Part shown: in pieces, positions 36,431-47,401 of the stretch
Numbering within the stretch: the stretch's first letter is position 1
How the letters are laid out: each line of letters begins with the position of its first letter
Origin: Liolophura sinensis
Taxonomy: Eukaryota > Mollusca > Polyplacophora > Chitonida > Chitonidae
Reading direction: 5' to 3'
DNA length: 64,000 nt
Assembly: GCF_032854445.1 (NCBI RefSeq)
Contig: NC_088301.1
Span: 22,127,808-22,191,807 of the forward strand
Notes under the pieces: model-generated
Database searches by the model: none
What the model was told of the DNA's origin: nothing
What the model saw: the letters and a program-made list of their open reading frames with translations, nothing else
Translations under genes and position numbers: made by a program

Positions 36431-36535
36431 GGTTTCACTTTCTTCCCCTGCCTCCACTGCCATCTCTGATGAGGCTTCTGACTTCGCTACAGAGGCAGTG
36501 TCTGCTTCATCTAAGCGTTCGTTCCGAGTTGCGGC
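36430..36535 (-). pseudogene. Exon-like segment matching the acidic tail of the neighbouring DED gene
   Basis: It encodes AATRNERLDEADTASVAKSE then ASSEMAVEAGEES. The DED gene at 52.9 kb encodes AAMRDKGFDENDAAASAKSE then SSFMTSMEAEEES. The DNA also agrees (gaagaaagt, ggaggcag, aagtcagaa). The match starts exactly at an AG|GCCGCAA acceptor (tttcttatttgccag). It is in phase 0, the phase left by the coiled-coil exon at 37848-37528, so it may be the next exon of the SASS6-like paralogue. Inward it is cut off by the PLE. Alternatively it is a relic of a duplicated DED gene. Confidence 0.55.
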
Positions 36536-36606
36536 CTGGCAAATAAGAAATTTGTTAGCGATCAAACCTGTTTATATGGCATGACCAAGGACTTGGTATT
36601 TGTAGC

Positions 36607-36813
36607 TGCCTTGCTTAGTGCTCAGCGCTAAGCGGTTAGAGCAATGAAACTGGACTGGTTGACTCATGATACTTTAGTGGTGGCAGCACTTTGGCAGCAT
36701 GGATTCGCCTTGCCACAAGAAGACTCTTGTAGTATATTTACATCCATATGATGATTCGTCATTGTCATAGGACTGGAAAATTGTTAAGTACAATGTAAAA
36801 CCCCCAAATATAC
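36607..36813 (+). mobile_element. SINE, type B variant (C)
   Basis: Shares gtgctcagcgctaagcggtt, actggttga, tggcagcactttgg-ggcatgg and an attgttaagtacaatgtaaa tail with the copy at 63.66-63.98 kb. An internal piece is deleted. Confidence 0.6.
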
Positions 36814-36959
36814 GTACTGTATGGCATGCAATGAACAATCAGTGCATATTAAAAGTTTCATGATGAAAACTATCCACAAAAGACTTCATTTATTCTATTA
36901 CCTAAACCATCCATGAAATTAAATATTTTAGGAAATAAAATCCCCTAATTCTCCAACCC

Positions 36960-37145
36960 CCTCTGCAACCAAAATACTGAAACATTCTGCGAGCTACATG
37001 CATGGAGTGTAGAGAAATAATTTACACAATAGTTTTTTATGAAGCTTCAATTTTTAGTGAGGAATCATTTTTAGCATCATTTTCTTAATAAATGTATGCA
37101 CAAATTCCACTGAAGTGGTTGCACAGGTTGAAGATTTACAGTATG
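36960..37145. repeat. Second copy of the 19.2-kb dispersed repeat
   Basis: Same word order as 19150-19380. It abuts the M4 element. Confidence 0.45.
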
Positions 37146-37150
37146 TCGTC

Positions 37151-37507
37151 CATACTCCTCAACAGCGCATGTGTCGCTGACTACCTTTCACTTTATATCA
37201 CTGCTACCACTAGTCACTGGGGTCACGGTGATGAGACAGGAGGTGATCTCAACCTATGTCTCTGATAATACTTTATACACATGCACTCTCTTTATCTAGG
37301 GTATGTAAAACATGATCCTAACCAAAACCTAAAACAATTTCATCGATGAATGCTGATTTAGTACTTCCCTGGGAGGAGATAAGCTATGAGGCTAAGCCTA
37401 AACAAGCCTACATGCATCTCACGGGCTGCAAAGGTCAAACTTGTCTATTGGTGGCAGTGATGTAAAGCGAAAGGTAGAGAGCGGCGCATGCGCTGTTCAG
37501 GAGTATG
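37151..37507. mobile_element. Terminal-inverted-repeat element, family M4 (357 bp)
   Basis: Left end CATACTCCTCAACAGCGCAT, right end ATGCGCTGTTCAGGAGTATG. These are inverted repeats with one mismatch over the first 20 bp, extending imperfectly to about 60 bp. It lies in the intron just downstream of the coiled-coil exon. Confidence 0.75.
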
Positions 37508-37527
37508 CCACACTGTTATCAAATTAC

Positions 37528-37848
37528 CTTTTGACATTGCTCTGAGCTCTGCAAGTCAGATGACCTTGCAATGACCTGGTCCTTGTCTTTGGCCTCTTTT
37601 TCCTCCCTGATCTCCTCTTGTTCCTCCTTGATCTCCTCTTGTTCCTCCTTGATCTCCTCTTGTTCCTCACTGATCTCCTCTTGTTCCTCCTTCATCTCCT
37701 CTTGTTCCTCCTTGATCTGCCTCCTGCTCGTGGCAGTCCCCGCAGAGAGCTGCGTCTGGATCTCCTGCTTGGCTCGCTGATGCTCCTCCTTCAGGGATCC
37801 CAACTTAGACTTGTTTGCCTCAGATTGGTGCTTCCCATCTTTTAAATC
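37528..37848 (-). CDS. SASS6-like paralogue exon 6 (EEQEE coiled coil)
   Basis: 107 codons in phase 0 between a weak acceptor (taataccag) and a GTAATT donor. The DNA is a short tandem array of an 18-bp unit (gaggaacaagaggagatc). Expansion of one Glu-rich helix turn therefore explains the repeats. It ends SSDLQSSEQCQK. Confidence 0.65.
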
Positions 37849-40800
37849 CTGGTATTAAATTAACAAACATGTTGAACACTCTACAAATGTCAAACACACA
37901 TTATTTAACATTAATTTTTTAGACAAATCAGAAAATCCTCTTCTTTTTTTAAGATTGTTATTTAACATAATTCTCAAGAGTATTTCACTCATATAATAGT
38001 CCTAGTTTTTATCTGTATTATTAACAATGGAAGAAATCATGCCTTAACTAAAAGTGGATACCACCCATGTTTGGCAACTTGTATTATACTGGGGAATTTC
38101 TCTGTGAGAAAACACGACATATTCGTGAAAAGCAAATTGAGTTTAGCAAAATTTGCCTAAACCATAAACCTCTTATTGCCATCAAGTCCCCAGGAACGAT
38201 AGAAACTAAAGAATTTTTTAAAAATCTTTGTCCAAGAATGGTACTGAACCCGCATCTTGTGTAACTTTGGCAAAGTTTGGCAAAATATACCTTGCCAAAC
38301 TAAAATTTTCAATTTTGCTCAAAGTGGAGATGTGTCTTCAGTATTATTCACATCAGTTATACAAGTACAGGGTGTTGGCTAATTGAATCTCGCATTTCTA
38401 AAGATACCTAGCATCATCCATCGCTCACAGGTGAACCATAAAAAGCCTCCATACTGAAAAGGTTATCTCCATCAACGAGTTTGATAATATTTGGTCCGTA
38501 TCGTACCTTGTTTAGTTACAGTAACTTTTCAACAACATGTTACCATTTACTACATGTATGATAATGACTCCATAAACTCACTGAAAATCATTATCGTGTA
38601 TGTTTAAAGCCCAACAAAAGCCAAAAGCTCTGAGTTACCTGAATTTGTTTCAGACAATCGGCCAGGTATTTCTTGATATCCGCATCTTTCCCTGGTAGAA
38701 AATGGGGAGACAGGTGGGTGAAACGTTTGAGATTTGTTTCTATCACGTTTAGAGTGGCTGCTGTTGTTTCTCCAGTCGCTGAACTCTCTGACACCAGGTG
38801 TAAACTGAACCTGCAGAAGATAATGAAATAGAAATAAGACACAAGTTGAAGATGTTAAATCTCAATTAACGGCAGTTTTATGCACTTGTCACACAGAAAC
38901 AAGACAGACAATGTGTATAAAAATAATAAAAACAAGATTCATCATGCTTGAAAATTTCAGGTTTTCTTGTTGTAATTTTGGGGATAGAGTCGGGGGACAC
39001 TGCATATGGACCACAAATCCCACTTTGGAATCCACACATTGATAAAATTATTTAAATTTGTACAGTTACATGTATAGCAGGTACTTAAACACACATATCA
39101 ATGGTCCTTCAGATCATTCTAATTTCATTTTTTACATTCCCTTAAAAATTAATAACGTGAACTGGAGATCAACTTGAACCCAGAATCATCAATCTCAACT
39201 GTAAGCCAATCAGAATTGATTCTGATCTTGCATTTTTGATCCCATTCTCTAACTTGCTCTCTTCACTTACTTTGGTACTTTGCTGTGTTCTTCTAGGATA
39301 CACTTGTTTAACAGGTCAATAAATTTCTGTGGGAATGATCTAAAATCCAAATCCTCCCGCAATCCCTGTTGTGTCTTGAAGCTGGAAAATAAGGGACCGT
39401 TATGATTTACCTGGATCATGGGAAATCCCCCATAATTTCAAAGAATTTTCACTTACTTACACTCCCCCCCCCCCCCCCCATGTACTAAGTTGGCAAAAAT
39501 TGAACTGACACACAATTTACAAGAAAGTGTTTTTTTCACCACCATTTTTTAAATCACCTTTCTGTATCTGATATGATAAATTCTATAATATTATTGGTGA
39601 CTGATTCACAGAAGGCTACCCAAAGCTGTACATCGTTCAACAAGCCAAGGCTTGGATAAATCTGTGGTTGTTGTTACACTAGCTCTAATGTTTGATTCGC
39701 CTACATGGGCTCAAACTTGCATCTGTCACATCAGGCTATAGTATGCAGCTAAGCCGACAATTGCTGTTTTGTTTTACATGCACAAAAACAGTGGACTAAA
39801 CCAAGCCGCTTTAATTTAGGCCACCAAAATTGGCAGATCAGAAAAAGCTGCCCAAAATGAAGCCAGCTTAATTTAAATCACTTTTTTTCACTAACTGTAG
39901 TGTAAACCTGAGTGTGCTGGTGTTAGAAAATTAAATTACCAAAATGTCTGCAAAATATATGCTTGTTTTCCACCCAGGATCAGTGTCTTGCCATACTTAT
40001 ATAAGGCTACATGTGCATGTCCATGCATACAAACATTCAGTGAAAGTAGGTCAAGGTTTTATGGCAGGTCGTTTTAATCAAGCAAGTTTTAATCCGAACA
40101 TTTTTGTTTTGATGTGTTAAAATAATTTAAGATATCTTGAATTCATTTAATGATATCATCAAATGAATTTAACATATCATCTATTCATTATGTGATATTG
40201 GGAATGCAAATCATTTCTTGATATCTTGATATCAAAAGATGATATCATTAATTAAATTAAGGATATCTTGAATTCAATTCTTGATATCTTTAATTCATTT
40301 CATGATGATTTTTGATGATGGCGAATCTATCCCAGACTTCATTGAGTAGGCCGCACATGCACTCTGAGCAAAAATGGCGGGTGTACATATAGTCTCCAGG
40401 ACCTTTTTTGATAATCTTTTTGCCTCATGACTTGAGAGTTATTTTTCATCAATTATTCTGCACTTCCCAGTTTAATATTCTTATACTTAAAAACATTCAG
40501 CACAACATTGCCAAACAACATACACATTTTGAACTTCAACTTTTACAGCATAAAAGACCTGGAAATATTTTTACTTGGAATCATGGGACGTTTATGTCGT
40601 TCCGTCGGCCATGTTTAATGATATCTTGAAATGATTTTTTTTTTTTTTTTTTTGATTGGTGTTTTACACCGCACTCAAGAATATTTCACTTATACGACGG
40701 CGACCAGCATTATGGTGGGTGGAAACCGGGCAGAGCCCGGGGGAAACCCACGACCATCCGCAGGTTGCTGGCAGACCTTCTCACGTACGGCCGGAGAGGA

Positions 40801-43800
40801 AGCCAGCATGAGCTGGACTTGAACTCACAGCGACCGCATTGGTGAGAGACTCCTGGGTCATTATGCTGCGCTAGCGCTTTAACCGACTGAGCCTCTTGAA
40901 ATGAAGTTGTGATATTATGAATTGAAATTGTGATATGCTGACATGAATTCATGATATCTGGAAACTATTTGATGATATCAAAAAAGACTACATTTATTGA
41001 TATCTTTAATTCTTTTTTTGATGTCTTCAATTCTTTTACTGATATCTGTAAATTATTTCATGATATATTAAAATGCACCAACATATCAGTAGGTGATTTA
41101 AAGATATCAGAAATGATTTAATGATAGACATTTTTTTTATAAAATCGTTTAAAAATTAATTCAAGATATGTACCAAAATATTTGGGTTAAAAATTAAAAC
41201 AGTATTTCCCTTTAGTCTAGTGGTAAAAGCGTAAACTCAAAACCCAAAGTTTGTTGGATCAAATCCCAACAGGACTGCTCCATCACAGCAGTAACAAATG
41301 TGTTTTAATGTATTTACTCCTAAAGGTTGTCTGGGTAATAGGCCTGTCTAATTCTATTAGCTCAGTAAAATATAACACACGATTTCTGGCCTATTACAAT
41401 GTCGCATCTATGTATATATGACTCAAGGTCAGGCATGCAAATTACAGGATGGATTTAAATCCCCATTCTTTACTAAGGCAACTTTGGTCCCGAAATTTGT
41501 TTTGATGCAACTTGACAGCTGAATCTTTCAGGGATGGCATAGCACGTGACAGAATGAATGAATGAATAAAGAAATGATCATATGACTTGATGTCAGATTG
41601 ACAACGTTCTGACCACATGATAGCAAACGATGTGCTAGGGATATATGCCTGACAGGAACCATTTTTCTCCTATTTTGATTGAAATTAATATCTAACTGTT
41701 TAAAATATTTTTGAACCTTTGGAAATCCTCCTTGTTCAGTCTGAGGATGTACAGGTATGACGGATCCTGGTCAACTGTTAGGCGTACAACAAGCTCCTGA
41801 AAAACATGTACAGGTATTTATTTATTTACCTACTTATTTGACTGGTGTTTTACGTTATTCTCGGGAATATTTCACTTAAATGATGGCGGACAGCATTAAT
41901 TAATGTGTAAGAAAACTGGGCAGAGCCCAAGGAAAACCCATGATCATTTACAGGTTGCTGGCAGACCTTCGTGCGTATGTCTGGAGAGGATGCCAGCATG
42001 AGCTGCCGGGACTTGAACTCACGCTGTGTTAGTGAGAGGCTCCTGGTTCAGTGTTGCCCATACACCTCGTCATAGAATTGTCCACAGCAGAAAACAATAA
42101 ATTCCTTAAAGCCCAGTGCACATGGACAACATGAACATTTGTTATCGAAAATGACATTTCTTGTTCCCGATAACAAAATATCCTCAAAATTTACTTGCGT
42201 GATGGTAACAACAAGAATTCCTGAGTCTGGAACATTTGATCCAAAGATTCAGCTTAATTCTGGGCAACATAAAATCCACAAAAGCAAATGAACCTGGTCT
42301 ACAACAACTAATCAGCATTTATGTGAGTACATACCAAATGGAAGCTACGGCAACTTTTTGGGGTCACATGACCTTGAAAGTATCATGTGAAATTTTTTTT
42401 TTGAGGCTGGGATCTTCAAAAAGATCCCAGCGCAGGGGAAACCCACGCCCATCCACAGGTTGCTGACAGACCTTCCAACGTACTCTATATTAAAGACAGA
42501 GCTGGGTTGTGATTGCACCCATGACTGACTGATCATTTTTGTCAGATTCTTTGAAATTGGCAAAGTGTTTTTGAGGTTTGTGTGGAACCTAGGATGATAT
42601 AATACTGGGACAATGCAAAATTTAGCACCAAAAGTAACATTTTACAACATTTACTTGCCAGACAAAAGTGAACTTTTTTGGTCGAAATTTCAGATCACTT
42701 GGGTATATCTCCCAATCTCCCAGCCCTACTTGTGGTAATAAGCATATGGTTAGCATATGTCAAGAAATAAAACAGTTACAAGAAAGCCAAGCCAAGTTTT
42801 ACATGTACCTGGCTGAGCGGAGATGTTGCAACAGTTTGGAGATCCATTTTTAGAAAGACTTTCACCTTCCTGAAAAAGAAAAAAAAAAAATGCATAGAGT
42901 AAACCACTGACCTTTCACAAGTAATGAGCTAACTTTAGTATGCGACACACATGCTGACTAATTAAAGGCAAAATAAAGACCAGTTACATGCCTCTAACCA
43001 TTAGACCATGATCTGCTCCCACAAAGAGAATGCCAGAAATTAATTCGGTTCTCACTGAAAAGTTGATTGTTGCAGGTAATAAGCCTTATGCTGTTTTCAC
43101 GGGGGTGTGTGGGTCCGGCAGCAATTTTGTATCTTCCGTTGGTTACTTTAACAAAATCCTGAGTTGCTGGCTAGATGACAGAAAAGGGTGATTAGTATTT
43201 ATTTATTTGGTTGGTGTTTTACATCGTACTCAAGAATATTTCACTTTAACAATGGCGGCCAGAATTATGGTGGCAGGAAACCGGGCAGAGCCCGGGGAGA
43301 AACCCACGACCATCCATAAGTTGCTGGAGGACCTTCCCACATATGGTTGGAGAGGAAGCCAGCATGAGGGTGATTAGTAAATTTGCACTGAACTTGACGA
43401 GAATAATGTCAGGACAGTTTTCTTAATATGGCGATCATAAACTCAAAGTGCAAGGACTGAACATTGAGCTTGCATGCGTGGAATTGGATACCCATTTACC
43501 AGCTTCATATTGCAAGAATTCTTGTTAATGCATGGCTACTTCGGTTTCCACTCACATTTTCTGGGGACATATTTTACATAATGTCACGTGCCTAGTGAAG
43601 AGCCTGTTGTGTTTATTTTCATTGACCCTGTTACTAAACCATGTCAGTAACACCATCTTTAGTCATGTGCAGGTAGGTGCACAACGAAGATGTTCACAAC
43701 ACTTAATCTATTTACCACGGGAAGAATTCAAGTTTAACAATTACCACCAGGGGGTCGGATTGGGTCCTTGCTGGGCACATCAATACATCTCAACTGTTCA

Positions 43801-44156
43801 AATACACTCAGTGAGTTAGAGATTGACACCTCCTTCCCTAAATTTTCCAGCAAACAAAAAATGCTATTGTTTGGTCATCAGAGCGGAAAGGCGTGAAGAC
43901 GTTTGTATAGGTCTATGTCCTAATGCAAACAAACCAAGAGAAAATGGAGTCCTCAGGCACGTCGGTCAGGTTACCCACAACATAACCTTTTTAATGATCA
44001 CCCTTGGCCCGTAAATCACTACCAATTCACCTATGATTATGATTAAACTATTATATCTTCCATATACATGTGCTCTTATCTTTTAGCCTACCTATCCTCC
44101 GTGCCAGGCGATTTCCAGACCACGGGAATGAGTTTACCAAACAGTTCATCGGCCAT
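37528..44156 (-). CDS. SASS6-like paralogue with altered head and new coiled coil
   Basis: Exons on the minus strand are 44156-44092 (ATG), 42869-42809, 41796-41717, 39381-39271, 38810-38639 and 37848-37528, then possibly 36535 onward. Phases agree at every junction. Exons 1-5 (163 aa) match the SAS-6 N-terminal head: [64 protein letters not shown], then [23 protein letters not shown]-6 forms the centriole cartwheel through head-head contacts (human F131, in NPFKHL) and a long coiled coil. Here that stretch reads ETNLKRFTHL: one residue shorter, NPF lost. Exon 6 encodes KLGSLKEEHQRAKQEIQTQL followed by five or six EEQEE heptad-like repeats, unlike SAS-6. It may be a neofunctionalised or decaying gene. 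No stop interrupts the model. Confidence 0.72.
37965..38006 (-). mobile_element. SINE type A relic
   Basis: Only attctcaagagtatttcact is recognisable. Confidence 0.35.
38639..38810 (-). CDS. SASS6-like paralogue exon 5 (head C-terminal part)
   Basis: Acceptor cttctgcag, donor GTAACT. It encodes [31 protein letters not shown] and a PISA-like [16 protein letters not shown]. It is three bases shorter than the plus-strand equivalent because of the lost NPF residue. Confidence 0.8.
40090..41180. repeat. GATATC-rich AT repeat block split by a SINE
   Basis: Dozens of gatatc/gatatt words in contexts like cttgaattc, tgatatctttaattc and aaatgaattt, on both strands, resemble a repeatedly folded palindromic satellite. 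The SINE at 40632-40892 sits in the middle. A 250-bp non-repetitive island lies at 40330-40610. Confidence 0.5.
40632..40892 (-). mobile_element. SINE type A, full-length, with target-site duplication
   Basis: Tail poly(T), then tgattggtgttttacaccgc, intact body, and head ending gctttaaccgactgagcc. The word TCTTGAAATGA flanks it at about 40624-40634 and 40892-40902, a target-site duplication of about 11 bp. This is one of the youngest copies here. Confidence 0.8.
41210..41340 (+). mobile_element. tRNA-like SINE head, unclassified
   Basis: tagtctagtggtaaaagcg resembles an A box, and ttggatcaaatcccaac a B box 40-50 bp later. The remainder matches neither type A nor B. Confidence 0.3.
41813..42062 (-). 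mobile_element. SINE type A in SASS6-like intron 2
   Basis: Older copy, tail tatttatttattta, body diverged (ggcggacagcattaattaat). It inserted 17 bp upstream of the exon 3 acceptor on the gene strand. Confidence 0.65.
42430..42485 (-). mobile_element. SINE type A internal fragment
   Basis: aggggaaacccacgcccatc, cacaggttgctgacagacct, then decays. Confidence 0.5.
43195..43369 (-). mobile_element. SINE type A, truncated, with target-site duplication
   Basis: The word AGGGTGATTAGTA occurs on both sides (about 43184-43196 and 43367-43379). The copy ends at aggaagccagcatga, so it was truncated at insertion, not later. Confidence 0.8.
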
Positions 44157-46180
44157 TTCTGTGCAGTTCCTGCTCTGACTAACATGAATAACAAGTAGGT
44201 TGTGAAATATTTTGTACACGTCACATGATAAGGTACACGTCACCTTAGTAGCAGTGTACACTACACGATATGTGTACACTGAAAGTACACAAACTTGTAC
44301 ATGAAATCTCAGCCATAATTGTAGCCAGCACAATTATGATGGTTACTCATTAATTTTATCCAGCACGATCATGATGGTTACTCATTACCTATACACCAGT
44401 AATTTTGCTGCGACTCAGTATTCATGCAGGTCTTTATTAAACAAAAGTTTATCACAAAAAAAACAAAAACTGTGGAGAAATAGTTACATGTCAAAGATGC
44501 CATTTAACATAGACAAAAAACCAAAATGAATAATAAACAGTCCAATAATTACAAAAATTGTTCATTGTGCTGTAACTATGTAATTATGTGCTCATAATTC
44601 ACATAACAGTATACATTAATTTATAAAGCCTTTTAGTTCACATCAAAATGGGAAAGAATACAGTTCTTTTTAATAACAAATCCATTGGATTTGACTACAA
44701 TGACAGTAGGTGTGACAGTGAACTGACCTTGTATCATATACAAAAATAAATAAATATCTAAATTTAGATAAAGGGTCCATAAAAATTTTTTTCTTTATGA
44801 AAAGAACTCGTTCAAATTACCGGTACTTGTTTCGTTCAAATTATGTGAAACATAACAACCAAATTTCCACACATAATCCAAGAACACACTAACAGAAAGT
44901 AAGACATAAGGACGATGTATTTACAATACACAGATTCCATTATCAGCAATATATCCTATATAATTCACAAAAGTGCATTTTAAGGGGCAAATAAATGTCA
45001 CAAAATTGTATTATAGGTGTTGAAACTAACATCATTCCAGTAATCTTACCGTCCAAACAAACATTAAAGCACCTTTTTATAATCAATACAACTCTATCAG
45101 AAAAAATGATTAAATTAGGCTAATATTAAAATATTGTATGTTTGATGTTACAAGCCCTTTATAATAATAGAAGGTAGATAGGTCGATTTTTTTTTCCTTT
45201 CTTGCAGAAGGGAGTGAGTGAGTGAGCGCTTGGGGTTTAACGTCGCACTTAACAATTTTTCAGTCAAATGATGACGATCTTGCAGAAGGGAAGAACAATC
45301 ATAGAAACCCGTTCAAATCATTGATCACAATTAAACTTCCTGACCAGAACTTAAGAACAATACGAAATTTGATCACCCAATATTTGGCAATTCTCAAAAT
45401 GAACATTCTGAGATCTTTACAATAAAACTAACAGGTAAACACCTGTTGACCATTTTTATGAGTACTACAGCATAACTTAAATCAACAGTTTCTACTGAAT
45501 ATTTATTCTGTCTTCAATACATCATTCAATATACATGCTTGTCTAGAAATATAAAGAGTGTAAGCACCCAAGTGAGCCTCAGCTCTGATCATCACCTTTG
45601 ACCTAATTTACAGTACAATACCCCAGTGGTATCTTTCCATGCCAACAGAAGGAGCTCATGTGGAGGCCTCTGATACATGTGAAATGAGAGTAACACAATG
45701 GTGGAGGGCAACATAAAAGGACTGGGGATTATTTGATAACATAGGTTTAAAATAAAAATCTTCCATTTTGGTCATGTTTTAGCAGATATTATGGTGTAAG
45801 GTCTCAATTTGTCACCACGACTATACCAGTCCATGAATTCATTTAATTCACAAAAAGATAAACTACAGGGTTTACCTACATGTAAGTGAGCTACACATAG
45901 AACCTTAGCTATAGCTTGAGTGACTGGTTCTTGGAGGCATAGGCCTATGTCCATGTTTTGTCAGTGTATGTAAACATTTCGCGCCGGTTTTAACCAGAGC
46001 TACACAATTCTCAGCAATTCAATTCCGCGCGATTAGGTGTGTTTAAAAGGTATAGGCTGGCGAAAAGCATTGTATCACGGAGAATTCTATATCTTGTCGT
46101 CGAAAGACATAGACAGGTGCAATGTTCAAAAACATTTCCTTGAACATCTTACAATGATTGTCTCACAAAATGAGTAAAGT
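44157..46180. other. Upstream flank of the SASS6-like paralogue
   Basis: No gene was recognised. A short tandem repeat (ccagcacaat/gatcatgatggttactcatt) lies at 44325-44395. A small SINE end is at 45213-45280. Otherwise AT-rich unique DNA. The promoter should be within the first few hundred bases. Confidence 0.35.
45213..45280 (-). mobile_element. SINE type B, strongly 5'-truncated, with target-site duplication
   Basis: Only about 65 bp of the 3' end (gtgagcgcttggggtttaac to caaatgatgacga). TCTTGCAGAAGGGA flanks it on both sides (about 45200-45213 and 45280-45293). The perfect repeats show that integration of a very short cDNA was complete. Confidence 0.8.
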
Positions 46181-46659
46181 AGCGATTTGTTTTTATGTAT
46201 ACATCTTCTTAACGATACAGATATCCCAGTTCCAAATCACACCATTTACTACAGGGGAAAGCACAATATTGGTAGCGTGAAGCACCCAGTGTCGAACTCT
46301 GGAACAATATCTGTATACTGCTGGAGACGTTCGCTACTATGGATTCTTTTGAATGTCAGCTCGGTCAGTCCGTGTCATTCAGTAGTATGTTTGGGAAAAC
46401 CACTAGTTAGCTCTGAACTTCGAATAACCAAGAAAAGTCCGATTTTTAAGGTTCAACAAACAGCAGCAACAGTTTTATTAAAATAGAGTGACAGGAGTGT
46501 GTTGATATATATGTAAAAGTGCCAGTACTGTGTACAAGCACAACATCTGTACTTCAGATGGTTCAGATAACTGTGTTAGGGATATCTCAGGGAGGTATTA
46601 AACCTAGTGCTGCTGTGATAGTGGTATGTCCTACTGGTGTTATATGGACAATATGTCAG

Positions 46660-47185
46660 CCAGGTGTGGGGACATTATCAGTAAATAATACTTTCAGGTC
46701 TTCTCTGGGAGTAACAGTTCCAGAATTGGTCCAGTAATAACTTGGGAAAACGAGTTCCAAATTCTGGGACTCGGCGTCTCACGGTGCCGAAACTGGGAAT
46801 CCCAGTCCCACGATTGCTGGGACATTATCCGTAAATAATACTTTCAGGTCTTCTCTGGGAGTAACAGTTCCAGAATTGGTCCAGTAATAACTTGGGAAAA
46901 CGAGTTTCAAATTCTGGGACTCGGCGTCTCACTGTGCCGAAACTGGGAATCCCAGTCCCACGATTGCTCAGGGGCACTTATGCACAAATTCTCCCAGTAT
47001 AAATGTTTCAGCTCATACTTGGGAATTATAAAATTTTGGTCCAGAAAATCCCAGTGACAAACTATTGAGATATACTGTCTCAATCATGGTTGGGAATATC
47101 AGTCTCACAGCCTGGGAAAGTCAGTCCCACAGCCTGGGAACACTTGTGTCACAATTTGGAACTAGCAGTCCCACTGTCTCTAGGT
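46660..47185. repeat. CTGGGA/TCCCAG-rich repeat including a 145-bp tandem duplication
   Basis: 46669-46815 and 46816-46970 are near-identical (ggacattatc-gtaaataatac to gtcccacgattgct). The following 200 bp continue with irregular ctgggaa, cagtcccac and cagtctcac words. The motif and its complement alternate, so short hairpins are possible. Confidence 0.7.
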
Positions 47186-47401
47186 ATGCTCTAAAGCTGA
47201 AATCCCACTTCAGTGCTGACAACTTATCTAGCTACCACTTTACACTGCTTATATACATGTAAAATACCTGCCTTAGAAAGCTAACTAGGTGGAAATTTAG
47301 ATGTTAACACGACGGTGGTCCGAGATCATCTGGGACTAAAAGTGGGAATTTGCCCAGTATTTATAGTCTACGCTCATAAATATTCATGAGTACCAAGGAT
47401 G

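Noticed and set aside
41210-41285. Possible tRNA gene
   Set aside because: A- and B-box-like words are present but no cloverleaf could be drawn; more likely a SINE head.
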